Shown here: positions 26,543-35,177 of the stretch, piece after piece | Layout of the letters: each line of letters starts with the position of its first letter | How positions within the stretch are numbered: position 1 is the stretch's first letter | Made by a program: the position numbers and the translations under genes | Notes under the pieces: model-generated | Database searches by the model: none | What the model was told of the DNA's origin: nothing | What the model saw: the letters and a program-made list of their open reading frames with translations, nothing else | Origin: Bacteroidota bacterium | Lineage (GTDB): Bacteria > Bacteroidota > Bacteroidia > UKL13-3 | Direction of reading: 5' to 3' | Assembly (NCBI GenBank): GCA_947464275.1 | Contig: CANHVU010000004.1 | Location: 62,001-126,000, forward strand | DNA length: 64,000 bases

Positions 26543-28211
26543 CATTATTATTAATTGGTTAATTATAATTTTTAATTGTTACACCATTGGTTGGCTAAGT
26601 AATAAATTGTTTAAGATAAAGCACTCATTCAGTCTTGTAACTATTTTGGGTATTATTGTTATTACAAGCTTAACTAGCATAGCTTCATTTTTTTTACCTA
26701 TAAAATATTTTTACTTCATATTACTACAAATCATCTCAGTAATAGTATTAGTATATTACAGGAAAGAAATTACAAGTAATAATGATGTATTTAGTAACTC
26801 AAAAAACAACATTATTTTAAGTTTAAGTGTAATTGTTTTTTCTTATTTTTCAAGTGGATTTTCAAATATTAATGATGATGGTTTGTATTATATTCAAACC
26901 ATAAAATGGCTTCAGCAATATGGTTTTATACATGGAATTTCCAATTTACACTTATCACTTGGTTTAAGCTCTTCTTGGCACATATTTCAAGCATTATATA
27001 GTATATCAAACACCATTAATTTAAATGATATCAATGGTTTATTACTTTTAGTATTTACAATATTTATGTTAGAAACTAAAAATAATAAACCAATAAATAT
27101 ATTGTTTTACACTCAATATTTATTAGCTCTAATAATTAGCTTACCTTTTTATAGTGCACCCAACCCTGATTTTGCTATCATCATTTTCACCATAATTGCA
27201 TTTCAATTATTTATATCAAATAGTAATAACAAACAGTATTATGCATTTATTATTGTGATAGCAGCATTTTGTTATTCTATAAAAATATCGGCAATTGCCA
27301 TTTCCATATTAGCACTTTTTGCTATTTTTCAAAAAAATGTGATTAAGCAAAATAAGCATCTTATAATATTGGCTATTTCAATTATTGGTATTTGCTTAAT
27401 TAAAAATGTTTATCAAACAGGATATCCTTTCTATCCCTATAAAATATTTGCATTTAATGTTGATTGGAGAACACCTGAAAGTATTATTGGTTTCTTTACC
27501 AATGGGGTAAAAAGCTGGTCCTTTTCAAATAGTTTAAATCCAAATGAAATCAATCAATTACAAAATATTTCTCAATGGGATTTACTTAAAACATTACTAA
27601 CACGACCAAGTAGTAAAGGTTTCATTAATCAAATTATAGGGTTAACTTTTATTGTTAGTACTTTCGTTGTAATCTATTTATTTGTTAAAAATAAAATTCA
27701 AAAAAATATTTTTATCTTACAAGTAATAATTAGTTTAAGCCTTATCTTCTGGTTTTTATTTGCTCCGCAATATCGATTTGCATTGCCAATGTTATTATAC
27801 TTTTTGGCATTAATTATTTACTTAATTCATAAATATTGGTTAGTAAAATTTGTTAAACTTAAATTGTATTATTTTCATGTAATTATTCTATTAATCATGC
27901 TAATTCCAGCTTTTTGGAGTATCAATATAAAAGTAAATTCAACAAGTAATCAATTAGGTCAATTTAACAAAATAGATAGTAAGCAACTTGTTATACCAAA
28001 ACCTCAATATACTTTTGAAAAAATAGATACTATTACGATTAATGGAAACCAATATTTTCATCCGCAAAATAACATGTATTGTTGGAATGTTTCATTGCCT
28101 TGCCTCTCACAAGGCTACGATGAAATTATTTACAAAAACTATGGGTATAGAATTAGTTTAAGAACTAATTCTATAAATGATGGTTTCAAATTTATTCATT
28201 ATAATAAATAG
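26535..28211 (+). CDS. Large polytopic membrane protein, LIC_10190-like; candidate polymerase or glycosyltransferase
   Basis: A 558-residue protein with about 12 to 13 hydrophobic helices and a soluble C-terminal tail of about 80 residues. The periplasmic-looking loop NINDDGLYYIQTIKWLQQYGFIHGISNLHLSLGLSSSWHIFQ (about residues 114-155) has the Asp/His pattern common in GT-C or ligase-like proteins, and SLNPNEINQL lies in another loop. It resembles the family called LIC_10190 in Bacteroidota and Leptospira glycan loci. It overlaps the preceding gene by 8 bases. It is the only candidate here for a Wzy-like polymerase; this is inference. Confidence 0.65.
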   Translation: MISIIINWLIIIFNCYTIGWLSNKLFKIKHSFSLVTILGIIVITSLTSIASFFLPIKYFYFILLQIISVIVLVYYRKEITSNNDVFSNSKNNIILSLSVIVFSYFSSGFSNINDDGLYYIQTIKWLQQYGFIHGISNLHLSLGLSSSWHIFQALYSISNTINLNDINGLLLLVFTIFMLETKNNKPINILFYTQYLLALIISLPFYSAPNPDFAIIIFTIIAFQLFISNSNNKQYYAFIIVIAAFCYSIKISAIAISILALFAIFQKNVIKQNKHLIILAISIIGICLIKNVYQTGYPFYPYKIFAFNVDWRTPESIIGFFTNGVKSWSFSNSLNPNEINQLQNISQWDLLKTLLTRPSSKGFINQIIGLTFIVSTFVVIYLFVKNKIQKNIFILQVIISLSLIFWFLFAPQYRFALPMLLYFLALIIYLIHKYWLVKFVKLKLYYFHVIILLIMLIPAFWSINIKVNSTSNQLGQFNKIDSKQLVIPKPQYTFEKIDTITINGNQYFHPQNNMYCWNVSLPCLSQGYDEIIYKNYGYRISLRTNSINDGFKFIHYNK

Positions 28212-28969
28212 TGCAGTTGAAAGTATCCATAATTACAGTTGTATTAAATAATGTAGCTACCATTGAAAGAACGATTCAATCAGTAATCAATCAATCTTAT
28301 CAAAACATTGAATATATAATTATTGATGCAAAATCGACTGATGGAACATTAGATATAATAAAAAAATACAACTCAAATATTCAATTGGTTTTATCTGAAT
28401 CTGATAATGGGTTTTATGATGGATTAAATAAAGGAATAAAATTAGCAACTGGTGATATTATTGGTAGTTTAAATGCAGATGATAGATTTGCTAGTAATTT
28501 TATTATTGAAAAAATAGTTAAAGAATTTGATAAAGACACAGATTTAGACTGTATTATTGGAGATATAGCATTTGCTAATCATGATGATAAGATATCACGG
28601 TATTACTCCTCTTCAAATTTCAAAATAAGCCTATTCAAATGGGGTGTAATGCCACCACATCCTTCATTTTATTGTAAAAAAAAGTTGTTTCACCAATTAG
28701 GGTTTTATGATGCTAGTTTTAAAATTGCTGGAGACTTTGAACTAATGTTAAGGTTCTTGTGGAAACACAAAATTAAATTTAAATATATGCCTCTATTAAT
28801 GGTTTATATGAAAAAAGGAGGCAAAAGTACTAGTAGTATTTTCACCAATTTATTCATTATTAATCCGGAAGTAATTAAGGCATGTAAATTAAATGGATTA
28901 AAAAGTAACATGCTCAAAATTGCTGCAAAATACATTTTAAAATTAAACCAATTCATTACTTTAAAATAG
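28211..28969 (+). CDS. Glycosyltransferase family 2
   Basis: A 252-residue GT-A enzyme. VSIITVVLNNVATIERTIQSVINQSYQNIEYIIIDAKSTDGTLDII is the nucleotide-binding half, ESDNGFYDGLNKGIKLATGDIIGSLNADDRF (about residues 59-90) supplies the DxD-like NADD metal site, and MPPHPSFYCKKKLFHQLGFYDASFKIAGDFELMLR is the acceptor half. The GTG at 28211 shares one base with the previous TAG stop, giving tight coupling. Donor is unknown; this branch often adds GlcNAc-, Gal- or Fuc-type sugars. Confidence 0.88.
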   Translation: MQLKVSIITVVLNNVATIERTIQSVINQSYQNIEYIIIDAKSTDGTLDIIKKYNSNIQLVLSESDNGFYDGLNKGIKLATGDIIGSLNADDRFASNFIIEKIVKEFDKDTDLDCIIGDIAFANHDDKISRYYSSSNFKISLFKWGVMPPHPSFYCKKKLFHQLGFYDASFKIAGDFELMLRFLWKHKIKFKYMPLLMVYMKKGGKSTSSIFTNLFIINPEVIKACKLNGLKSNMLKIAAKYILKLNQFITLK

Positions 28970-28974
28970 TTGTT

Positions 28975-29736
28975 ATGCTTAAAAAAATTATTTTAAAAAA
29001 AATATTAACTGCACTCATTTTTCCATTATCTATATTAACCTTAATAAGCAGTTGGTTTGTTTTTCATTTATTAAAAAATACAGTTACAACTAAAATTAAA
29101 TATATTTTCATAGGTGTTTTTATCTTCTTTGTATTAATAACAATGCAACCAATTGCAGGAATTTTTGTTAATAGTTTAGAAAATGATTTTGTTTGCTTAA
29201 CAGATACAAGTAAAATTAATGAAGCTGAGTACATCATTATACTTGGTGGTGGATACAATGATGCTGAAAATATGCCAACAACAAGTCAACTAGGTGCATC
29301 ATCATTATTAAGATTAGTAGAAGGAATTAGGCTAAAAAAAATAAATCCAAATGCCAAATTGATATTTTCTGGAGGTAAGCCATTTAGTGAAAATTATAGC
29401 GAAGCAAGTATTTATGAAAGTGCTTATAAAAGTTTAACTTATGATACAACAAAACAAATTTTAAGTGAAATACCACATAATACAAAATCGGAAGCTGATG
29501 AGACTTACAAACTAATTGGTAATAAAAAACTCATATTAGTAACCAGCGCAAATCACATGAAACGAGCAGTGTACCTATTCGAAAAAATGGGTTGTAATGT
29601 AATTCCTGCACCTTGCGATTTTCTGGTTAAAAATTTAAAATATTACCCTGCTTTGCCAAGTTGGAGTAGCATCAAACAAACAGAATTTGCCATTCATGAA
29701 TATATTGGTATTTTAAGATATAAAATAATAATTTAA
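28975..29736 (+). CDS. YdcF/ElyC family (DUF218) membrane protein
   Basis: A 253-residue protein with two N-terminal membrane helices (about residues 10-33 and 40-58) and a periplasmic DUF218 domain. That domain shows EYIIILGGGYNDAENMPTTSQLGASSLLRLVEGIRL (about residues 82-117), NAKLIFSGGKPF, HNTKSEADETYKLI and LVTSANHMKRAVYLFEKMG. ElyC in E. coli affects use of the undecaprenyl phosphate carrier. Its place at the end of the glycan operon fits a role in carrier or envelope homeostasis, but no activity is established for this subgroup. Confidence 0.85.
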   Translation: MLKKIILKKILTALIFPLSILTLISSWFVFHLLKNTVTTKIKYIFIGVFIFFVLITMQPIAGIFVNSLENDFVCLTDTSKINEAEYIIILGGGYNDAENMPTTSQLGASSLLRLVEGIRLKKINPNAKLIFSGGKPFSENYSEASIYESAYKSLTYDTTKQILSEIPHNTKSEADETYKLIGNKKLILVTSANHMKRAVYLFEKMGCNVIPAPCDFLVKNLKYYPALPSWSSIKQTEFAIHEYIGILRYKIII

Positions 29737-29738
29737 AA

Positions 29739-31517
29739 TTGAAAGAACTAAGCACTTTAAATAAGTATTTTGTAAAATATAAATGGCGTTTATTAGCTGG
29801 AATTATTTCGGTTATCATAGCTAGTATTTTTCAAATTTTCCCTGCTAAATACATTCGCGAGGCCACTAATTTGGTAGCAGATGCGTTAAAGCAGGTTAAT
29901 AGCACCTCCGAAAATCAGAGTTTATATGATAAGCTTTTTTATTTTTCCATATTAATACTTGGCTTTTCTCTTTTACGTGGTTTATTCATGTATTTTATGC
30001 GCCAAACATTGGTTGTAATGAGTAGGTTAATTGAGTATGATTTAAAAAACGAAATTTATGAAAAATACCAAACCCTTGACATGGAATTTTACCGTAAAAA
30101 TCAAACAGGTGATTTAATGAACAGAATAAGTGAAGATGTTAGTAGAGTGCGCATGTATATTGGTCCTGCACTTATGTACACGGTAAACTTAATTGTAACT
30201 TGTAGCATAACCATTTATGCCATGTTCCAAACAAACGCAATGTTAACTTGGTACACCTTAATTCCATTACCTATACTTTCAATTACCATATTTTATGTAA
30301 ATAATTTAATTGAAAAACGCAGTGATGCTATTCAATCAAAATTAAGCGATTTAACCAGTTTTGTTCAGCAAAGCTTTTCAGGCATTCGAGTGATTAAATC
30401 ATTTGGAATTGAAAAACAATTTGAGGAAGATTTATTATCACAATCGCTCGATTATAAAGAAAAACAATTAAAACTTGCAAAAGTTGAATCCTTGTTTTTT
30501 CCAACACTTTTCTTTTTAACAGGATTAAGCACCTTAATTGTAATTTTTGTAGGGGGATTATTAGTAGCAGAAGGTAAAGAACAAATCGGTATTATTCCCG
30601 AATTTATTATGTACGTAGGTATGCTTACTTGGCCAGTAACGTCTTTAGGTTGGGTAAGTTCATTAGTTCAAAGAGCATCAGCAAGCCAGGCAAGAATAAA
30701 CCAATTTTTAAATACTGAAGCTACTATAAAAAATAGCAATTTAAATCCATTTACATTTGAAGAATCATTAGAATTTAAAGATGTAAGTTTTACTTATTTC
30801 GAAAAAAATTATCCTGCTTTAAACCATGTTACCTTTAAAATAAATAAAGGTCAAACATTAGCCATTTTAGGAAATACGGGAAGCGGTAAAACCACCATTA
30901 CCCAATTATTATTGCGAATGATAGACGCTAATAGCGGAGAGATTTTAATTGACAATATAAATATTAAAAATTTAAATATCAATGCATACCGAGATCAGGT
31001 AGGTTATGTACCTCAGGACGTATTTTTATTTAGCGATTCTATAAAAAATAACATAGAATTTGGTCTGAAAAAAAATGCTTTGAAAACAAAAGAGCACGTT
31101 GAACAAGCGAGTGATAAAGCTAGTTTAACAGAAAATATATTACGAATGCCAAATCAATTTGAAACAATAATTGGTGAACGAGGTGTTACACTATCGGGTG
31201 GTCAAAAACAAAGAACAGCCATCGCAAGAGCTTTTATAAAGAATCCAGAAATATTAATTTTTGACGATAGTTTGAGTGCATTAGATACCAAAACAGAAAC
31301 AAGCATTTTAGAAAATATTTACAAAGAAAAACAAAACAAAACCATCATTATTATTAGTCAAAGGGTATCAAGTGCTAAAAATGCCGACCATATTTTGTTT
31401 TTTGAAAACGGTAATTTAGTAGAACAAGGTAATCACAATGAGTTAATAACACTCAATAAAAAATATAATGAACTCTATAAAAATCAGTTGAATACAAATA
31501 GTATTGTAAAAGATTAA
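29739..31517 (+). CDS. ABC transporter, fused permease and ATPase (exporter type)
   Basis: A 592-residue half-transporter. Residues 1-320 carry six transmembrane helices of the type IV exporter fold, and the C-terminal ATPase has Walker A LGNTGSGKTTI (about residues 378-388), Q-loop VGYVPQDVFLF and signature LSGGQKQR. Walker B is ILIFDDSLSALD, where the usual catalytic Glu is Asp, as in the degenerate site of some heterodimeric exporters. The TTG at 29739 follows the previous TAA by 2 bases; no in-frame ATG precedes the first helix. It may export lipid, glycan or drug; the N-termini are not Wzm/Wzt-like. It may require a partner half. Confidence 0.88.
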   Translation: MKELSTLNKYFVKYKWRLLAGIISVIIASIFQIFPAKYIREATNLVADALKQVNSTSENQSLYDKLFYFSILILGFSLLRGLFMYFMRQTLVVMSRLIEYDLKNEIYEKYQTLDMEFYRKNQTGDLMNRISEDVSRVRMYIGPALMYTVNLIVTCSITIYAMFQTNAMLTWYTLIPLPILSITIFYVNNLIEKRSDAIQSKLSDLTSFVQQSFSGIRVIKSFGIEKQFEEDLLSQSLDYKEKQLKLAKVESLFFPTLFFLTGLSTLIVIFVGGLLVAEGKEQIGIIPEFIMYVGMLTWPVTSLGWVSSLVQRASASQARINQFLNTEATIKNSNLNPFTFEESLEFKDVSFTYFEKNYPALNHVTFKINKGQTLAILGNTGSGKTTITQLLLRMIDANSGEILIDNINIKNLNINAYRDQVGYVPQDVFLFSDSIKNNIEFGLKKNALKTKEHVEQASDKASLTENILRMPNQFETIIGERGVTLSGGQKQRTAIARAFIKNPEILIFDDSLSALDTKTETSILENIYKEKQNKTIIIISQRVSSAKNADHILFFENGNLVEQGNHNELITLNKKYNELYKNQLNTNSIVKD

Positions 31518-31612
31518 AAAATGAGTAAAAAGTGTTAACAAAAATTTTTGCAAACTATACTTGTGTGGCTATTTTGCGAAAGATTTAAAACGAGTAAAAA
31601 TTAAAGAATAAT

Positions 31613-31915
31613 ATGGACGATTTCGAGAAAAGAGATAACCAAGAAATATACTCAAAAAAAATTAGAGCTGGAAAAAGAACCTATTTTTTTGATGTAAAAT
31701 CTACTAAAGCAAATGATTATTTTATCACAATAACTGAAAGTAAAAAACGCTTTGAAGACGGGTCATTTATTAAGCATAAAATATTTTTGTACAAAGAAGA
31801 TTTTAATAAATTTACTGAAGCATTAGTTGATACAGTGGATTATGTTAAAACCGAACTAATGCCAGAATATAATTTTGATGAATTTACAAGAGACGATTAT
31901 AGAAGCGAAAACTAA
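31613..31915 (+). CDS. DUF3276 family protein (PUR-like nucleic-acid-binding fold)
   Basis: A 100-residue charged protein. IYSKKIRAGKRTYFFDVKSTKANDYFITITESKKRFEDGSFIKHKIFLYKEDFNKFTEAL is the beta-beta-beta-beta-alpha PUR repeat of DUF3276, a Bacteroidota family related to spirochaete and eukaryotic Pur-alpha, which bind single-stranded nucleic acid. The acidic tail MPEYNFDEF is typical. It is monocistronic here, between an ABC exporter and a lipoprotein. The physiological target is not known. Confidence 0.88.
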   Translation: MDDFEKRDNQEIYSKKIRAGKRTYFFDVKSTKANDYFITITESKKRFEDGSFIKHKIFLYKEDFNKFTEALVDTVDYVKTELMPEYNFDEFTRDDYRSEN

Positions 31916-31934
31916 TATAATAACAAAAAATTAC

Positions 31935-31965
31935 TTGTAACAGTTATCAATAAACCTTTTATTTG
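31935..31965 (+). promoter_or_regulatory. Candidate Bacteroidota sigma-ABfr type promoter
   Basis: TTG at 31935-31937 is followed after 20 bases by TTTATTTG at 31958-31965, one mismatch from the -7 consensus TAnnTTTG. It lies 28 bases before the lipoprotein start codon at 31994. Confidence 0.4.
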
Positions 31966-31993
31966 CAATAAACTAAAAAACAATAATATAAGA

Positions 31994-32980
31994 ATGAAAA
32001 ATTTATTTAAATCAATAGCAGCTTTAGCATTAGTAGCTACTATATTTACTTCATGCTCAAAAGATGGAGGTGATCCTCAAACTTCAGACCCAGGTGCACC
32101 TTCATTAACAGTTACAGCGCCTACTGCAGATCTAAACTTAAGATTCAAAGATGTGGTAACCATTTCTTTTACCTCTTCTCCTGCCAGTGGAGCTAAATTG
32201 AAATCGGTTTTGTTAACAAGAACAAATTTAACCTCTAACATTATGGTTAAACTTTATGGAGATTCTTCGACAATTGCAGATTCAGCTTCTATAACCAAAT
32301 CAGTAAGTGATAGTGTTTTATCAACTAATGGAAATGTGAATGATAAATTTGCTTACACTGTTATTATTACTGATGACAAAGGTAAAACAGCAACAAAAAC
32401 AATTAATGTAACTGTAAAAGATTTATATGCAACAGGTCAATTTACATTAGGTGCTCAAAGTAATTCAAATAAAGGTATTCAAGAATTTAAATTCTTTGGT
32501 TTAGATGAAAATGCTCCTAACAGTATTAATCTTTTCAAGGCAGGAATTCCAATTCTTCCTGATATGCCAACTACTGCAGATTCAGCATTAAGAGCAAGAT
32601 ATAATTCATCAAAAATTGATATGGGTGTATACTATGGTACTGCTAACTTAACCACTATCTTTTCACCATCTTTAACAGGTACTGATGTTGCTCCTTGGTC
32701 TACTGAATTAGGTGTTTGGGCAACTAGAAATAAAACTTATTTTATTAGAACAAATATTCAAGCTTCTGTATTTTCAGGTACTAATTTTACTGTTGAACAA
32801 GAAATAGATAAATTAGATTTCACAATCCCTGCAAATCAAAACGAACTAGCCAAATCTTTAATTAAAGATAATGTTATTGGTTTTAAAACTGCTAGTGGTG
32901 CAAAAGGATTAATATTAGTTGCTACAACTGCAAATGGAGCTACTAGCTTCGTAGTTTTAGACATTAAATGGAAAAAATAA
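31994..32980 (+). CDS. Predicted lipoprotein of unknown function
   Basis: A 328-residue protein with a lipoprotein signal peptide: basic start MKNLFKS, hydrophobic core, and lipobox Cys at about residue 22 in TIFTSCSKDGG. The mature N-terminus is flexible (GGDPQTSDPGAPSLTV). About residues 37-145 look like an Ig-like or cadherin-like beta domain (FKDVVTISFTSSPASGAKLKSVLLT... KGKTATKTINVTVKD), followed by a mostly beta C-terminal domain with repeated Asn/Thr-rich strands. It is surface- or periplasm-anchored. I do not recognise the family. It has its own promoter and a strong terminator directly after it. Confidence 0.75.
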   Translation: MKNLFKSIAALALVATIFTSCSKDGGDPQTSDPGAPSLTVTAPTADLNLRFKDVVTISFTSSPASGAKLKSVLLTRTNLTSNIMVKLYGDSSTIADSASITKSVSDSVLSTNGNVNDKFAYTVIITDDKGKTATKTINVTVKDLYATGQFTLGAQSNSNKGIQEFKFFGLDENAPNSINLFKAGIPILPDMPTTADSALRARYNSSKIDMGVYYGTANLTTIFSPSLTGTDVAPWSTELGVWATRNKTYFIRTNIQASVFSGTNFTVEQEIDKLDFTIPANQNELAKSLIKDNVIGFKTASGAKGLILVATTANGATSFVVLDIKWKK

Positions 32981-32994
32981 TTTTCATAAAATCA

Positions 32995-33033
32995 AAAAAA
33001 AAACCGCTTCAAAATTTGAAGCGGTTTTTTTTT
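32995..33033 (+). terminator. Strong intrinsic terminator after the lipoprotein gene
   Basis: CCGCTTCAAA at 33004-33013 pairs with TTTGAAGCGG at 33015-33024, flanked by an A-run and a run of nine T. The A- and T-runs on both sides would let it work in both directions. Confidence 0.9.
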
Positions 33034-33061
33034 GATTTAGCCAAATAGATTGATAAATTTA
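33032..33061 (+). promoter_or_regulatory. Candidate pfkA promoter
   Basis: TTG at 33032-33034, a 19-base spacer and TAAATTTA at 33054-33061 resemble the TTG/TAnnTTTG consensus (last base differs). It begins at the end of the terminator and lies 42 bases before the pfkA start. Confidence 0.4.
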
Positions 33062-33103
33062 CAAGCTGTAATAACAACAAAACAATTAGTAAAAAATTAA
33101 TAA

Positions 33104-34081
33104 ATGAAAAAAATAGCTGTTTTTACCTCAGGTGGCGATTCTCCTGGAATGAATGCATGTATCAGAGCTGTAGTTAGAACAGCCATTTTTAAAAATGTAG
33201 AAGTAGTTGGAATAATGCAAGGCTATAAAGGAATGATTGAAGGTGGTGAAAACTTTGTTCCTTTAACATCTCGTTCAGTTGGAAATATTATTCAAAGAGG
33301 TGGTACTATTTTAAAAACATCGCGTAGCAAAGAATTCATGACCCCCGAAGGTCGTAAAAAAGCTTATGATAACTTGGTTGCCAATGGTATTGAAGGCATT
33401 GTTTGTATTGGTGGAAATGGCACTTTTACTGGTGCGGAAATTTTTTATAATGAATATAAAATCCCTTCAATTGGATGCCCGGGTACCATAGATAATGATT
33501 TATTTGGAACTGATTTAACCATTGGTTTTGATACTGCTATTAACACCGCGGTGGATGCAATTGATAAAATAAGAGATACTGCAGACTCGCATGGTCGTAT
33601 ATTTTTTGTAGAGGTAATGGGAAGAGAAGCAGGTTTTATTGCTTTGGCATCGAGCATAGCTGGTGGTGCTGAAATAGCACTTTTACCTGAAGTAAGAGAA
33701 GATTATACAGCACTTGTTGACTTTTTTAAAGGCAGAACTAATAGTAAAAAATCATTTACAATTGCCATTGTAGCAGAAGGAAACTCAGAAGGAGGTTCAA
33801 CTGCAATTGTTGAGAATATTAAGAAACAAATCCCTGATTTTGATCCAAGAATTGTAATTTTAGGGCATATTCAACGTGGTGGTTCTCCAACAGCTTACGA
33901 TAGAGTGTTGGCTTCTAGAATTGGTAATGGTGCGGTAGAGGCCTTACTTGAGGGTAGAAAAAACGAAATGACAGGCTTAATTAATAACCAAATTGCTTTC
34001 ACAAGTTTTCATGAAGCAATATTTAGCAAAAAAGAATTGAACCCTGGTTTATTAAAATTAATTGATGTGTTTAATTGCTAA
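33104..34081 (+). CDS. pfkA: 6-phosphofructokinase
   Basis: A 325-residue group A phosphofructokinase that phosphorylates fructose 6-phosphate in glycolysis. Motifs: FTSGGDSPGMNACIRAVVRTA (residues 7-27), IIQRGGTILKTSR, PGTIDNDLFGTDLTIGFDTAINTA with the catalytic Asp130 and Asp132, EVMGREAGFIAL and ILGHIQRGGSPTAYDR. Gly127 (not Lys) in PGTIDND indicates ATP rather than pyrophosphate as donor. Odd point: the usual GGDG loop reads GGNG, with Asn105 at the Asp that helps bind Mg-ATP. Length is normal and no other lesion is seen. It is flanked by intrinsic terminators, so it is transcribed alone. Confidence 0.93.
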   Translation: MKKIAVFTSGGDSPGMNACIRAVVRTAIFKNVEVVGIMQGYKGMIEGGENFVPLTSRSVGNIIQRGGTILKTSRSKEFMTPEGRKKAYDNLVANGIEGIVCIGGNGTFTGAEIFYNEYKIPSIGCPGTIDNDLFGTDLTIGFDTAINTAVDAIDKIRDTADSHGRIFFVEVMGREAGFIALASSIAGGAEIALLPEVREDYTALVDFFKGRTNSKKSFTIAIVAEGNSEGGSTAIVENIKKQIPDFDPRIVILGHIQRGGSPTAYDRVLASRIGNGAVEALLEGRKNEMTGLINNQIAFTSFHEAIFSKKELNPGLLKLIDVFNC

Positions 34082-34120
34082 ACAATTCAATTGAAAAATA
34101 AAACTACTAAAGAAACACCT

Positions 34121-34149
34121 TAAAAACCTAGTAACAACTAGGTTTTTTT
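34121..34149 (+). terminator. Intrinsic terminator after pfkA
   Basis: AAAAACCTAGT at 34122-34132 pairs with ACTAGGTTTTT at 34137-34147 around an AACA loop, followed by more T. The next gene converges on it from the other strand, and the A-run on the left may let it serve both. Confidence 0.88.
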
Positions 34150-34211
34150 GTTTTTATACCTACTAAAATATTCAACAACCTCACCAAAATAAACTTAAAA
34201 GGTTAATTTTT

Positions 34212-35171
34212 TTACTCTTGAATACTTGCTCGCTTTAACCTATCGTTTATAGCATAACCCAATCCATGATTAGGGAATTTTTCAGCATAAATTTCATCAA
34301 TATCTAACTCATCAATATTGCGCATAACGGCAAATAAATTACTAGCAGCTTCGTTTAAGTCTTTATTTTTTGATAGTATAAACTGGTTCGTAGCCGGTAT
34401 ATCTAGTATTGAATTAGAAAAAGTAATAACTCCTACCCTATCCCTATTTTTTCCTTCTAAAGCTTTAACAATGTCATCCACTAAAAACATTGGATGATTT
34501 GGGGCATAATGTTTAGTTAGCATTCCTGGTGCTACTATTTTTTCTGAAGTGGTATTTACTAATAATTGATGACCTATAACCTCCTCAATCACCTCAATTG
34601 CTAAACCTCCGAAACGTAATATTTTTGGTTCATTCTCTAAAAAGGAAATAATTGTTGACTCCACGCCAACATTACAAATTCCTCCATCTAGAATATAATC
34701 AATTTTATTACCCAATTGCTTATATACATGTAAAGCCGAAGTTGGGCTAATGAATCCACTTGGATTAGCACTTGGTGCTGCAAGCGGAAAACTTAGCTTT
34801 GAAAGCAATTCTAATGTAAGCGGATGATTTGGAACACGAATAGCCACAGCACCAGTACCAGCTGTTACGATATCAGGAACTTTATTATTGGCAGGAATAA
34901 TAAATGTCAATGGCCCTGGCCAAAACTTATCCGCAAGTAACCTAACATCATTTGGTATTTCTAACCCCCATTGCTCAAATCTTTCAATGCTATTACTATG
35001 AATAATAAGAGGATTAAATTGGGGTCTATTTTTAGTTTTATAAATACTTAAAACAGCATTTTCGTTAAAAGCATTAGCTGCCAAACCGTAAACAGTTTCG
35101 GTTGGAATGGCAACTAATTTATTGCTATTTAAAAGCTCAATTGCAAGCTGTATATCTACTCCTATTGACAA
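34212..35171 (-). CDS. L-threonylcarbamoyladenylate synthase (TsaC/Sua5 type)
   Basis: A 319-residue long-form Sua5. The N-terminal YrdC domain has VAIPTETVYGLAANAF, IYKTKNRPQFNPLIIH (the K-x-R pair), FWPGPLTFI and PLAAPSANPSGFISPTSA with the SxN motif. The C-terminal Sua5 domain contains ILRFGGLAIEVIEEVI and MLTKHYAPNHPMFLVD. It makes threonylcarbamoyl-AMP for the t6A37 modification of ANN-reading tRNAs. The start is the TTG at 35171, 6 bases after the upstream gene's stop; no in-frame ATG lies before the first helix. Confidence 0.93.
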   Translation of the reverse strand: MSIGVDIQLAIELLNSNKLVAIPTETVYGLAANAFNENAVLSIYKTKNRPQFNPLIIHSNSIERFEQWGLEIPNDVRLLADKFWPGPLTFIIPANNKVPDIVTAGTGAVAIRVPNHPLTLELLSKLSFPLAAPSANPSGFISPTSALHVYKQLGNKIDYILDGGICNVGVESTIISFLENEPKILRFGGLAIEVIEEVIGHQLLVNTTSEKIVAPGMLTKHYAPNHPMFLVDDIVKALEGKNRDRVGVITFSNSILDIPATNQFILSKNKDLNEAASNLFAVMRNIDELDIDEIYAEKFPNHGLGYAINDRLKRASIQE

Positions 35172-35177
35172 TTTTGA

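Noticed and set aside
29739-31517. Reading the ABC protein as the Wzt/Wzm exporter of the O-antigen
   Set aside because: It is a fused six-helix exporter half, not a separate Wzm permease and Wzt ATPase.
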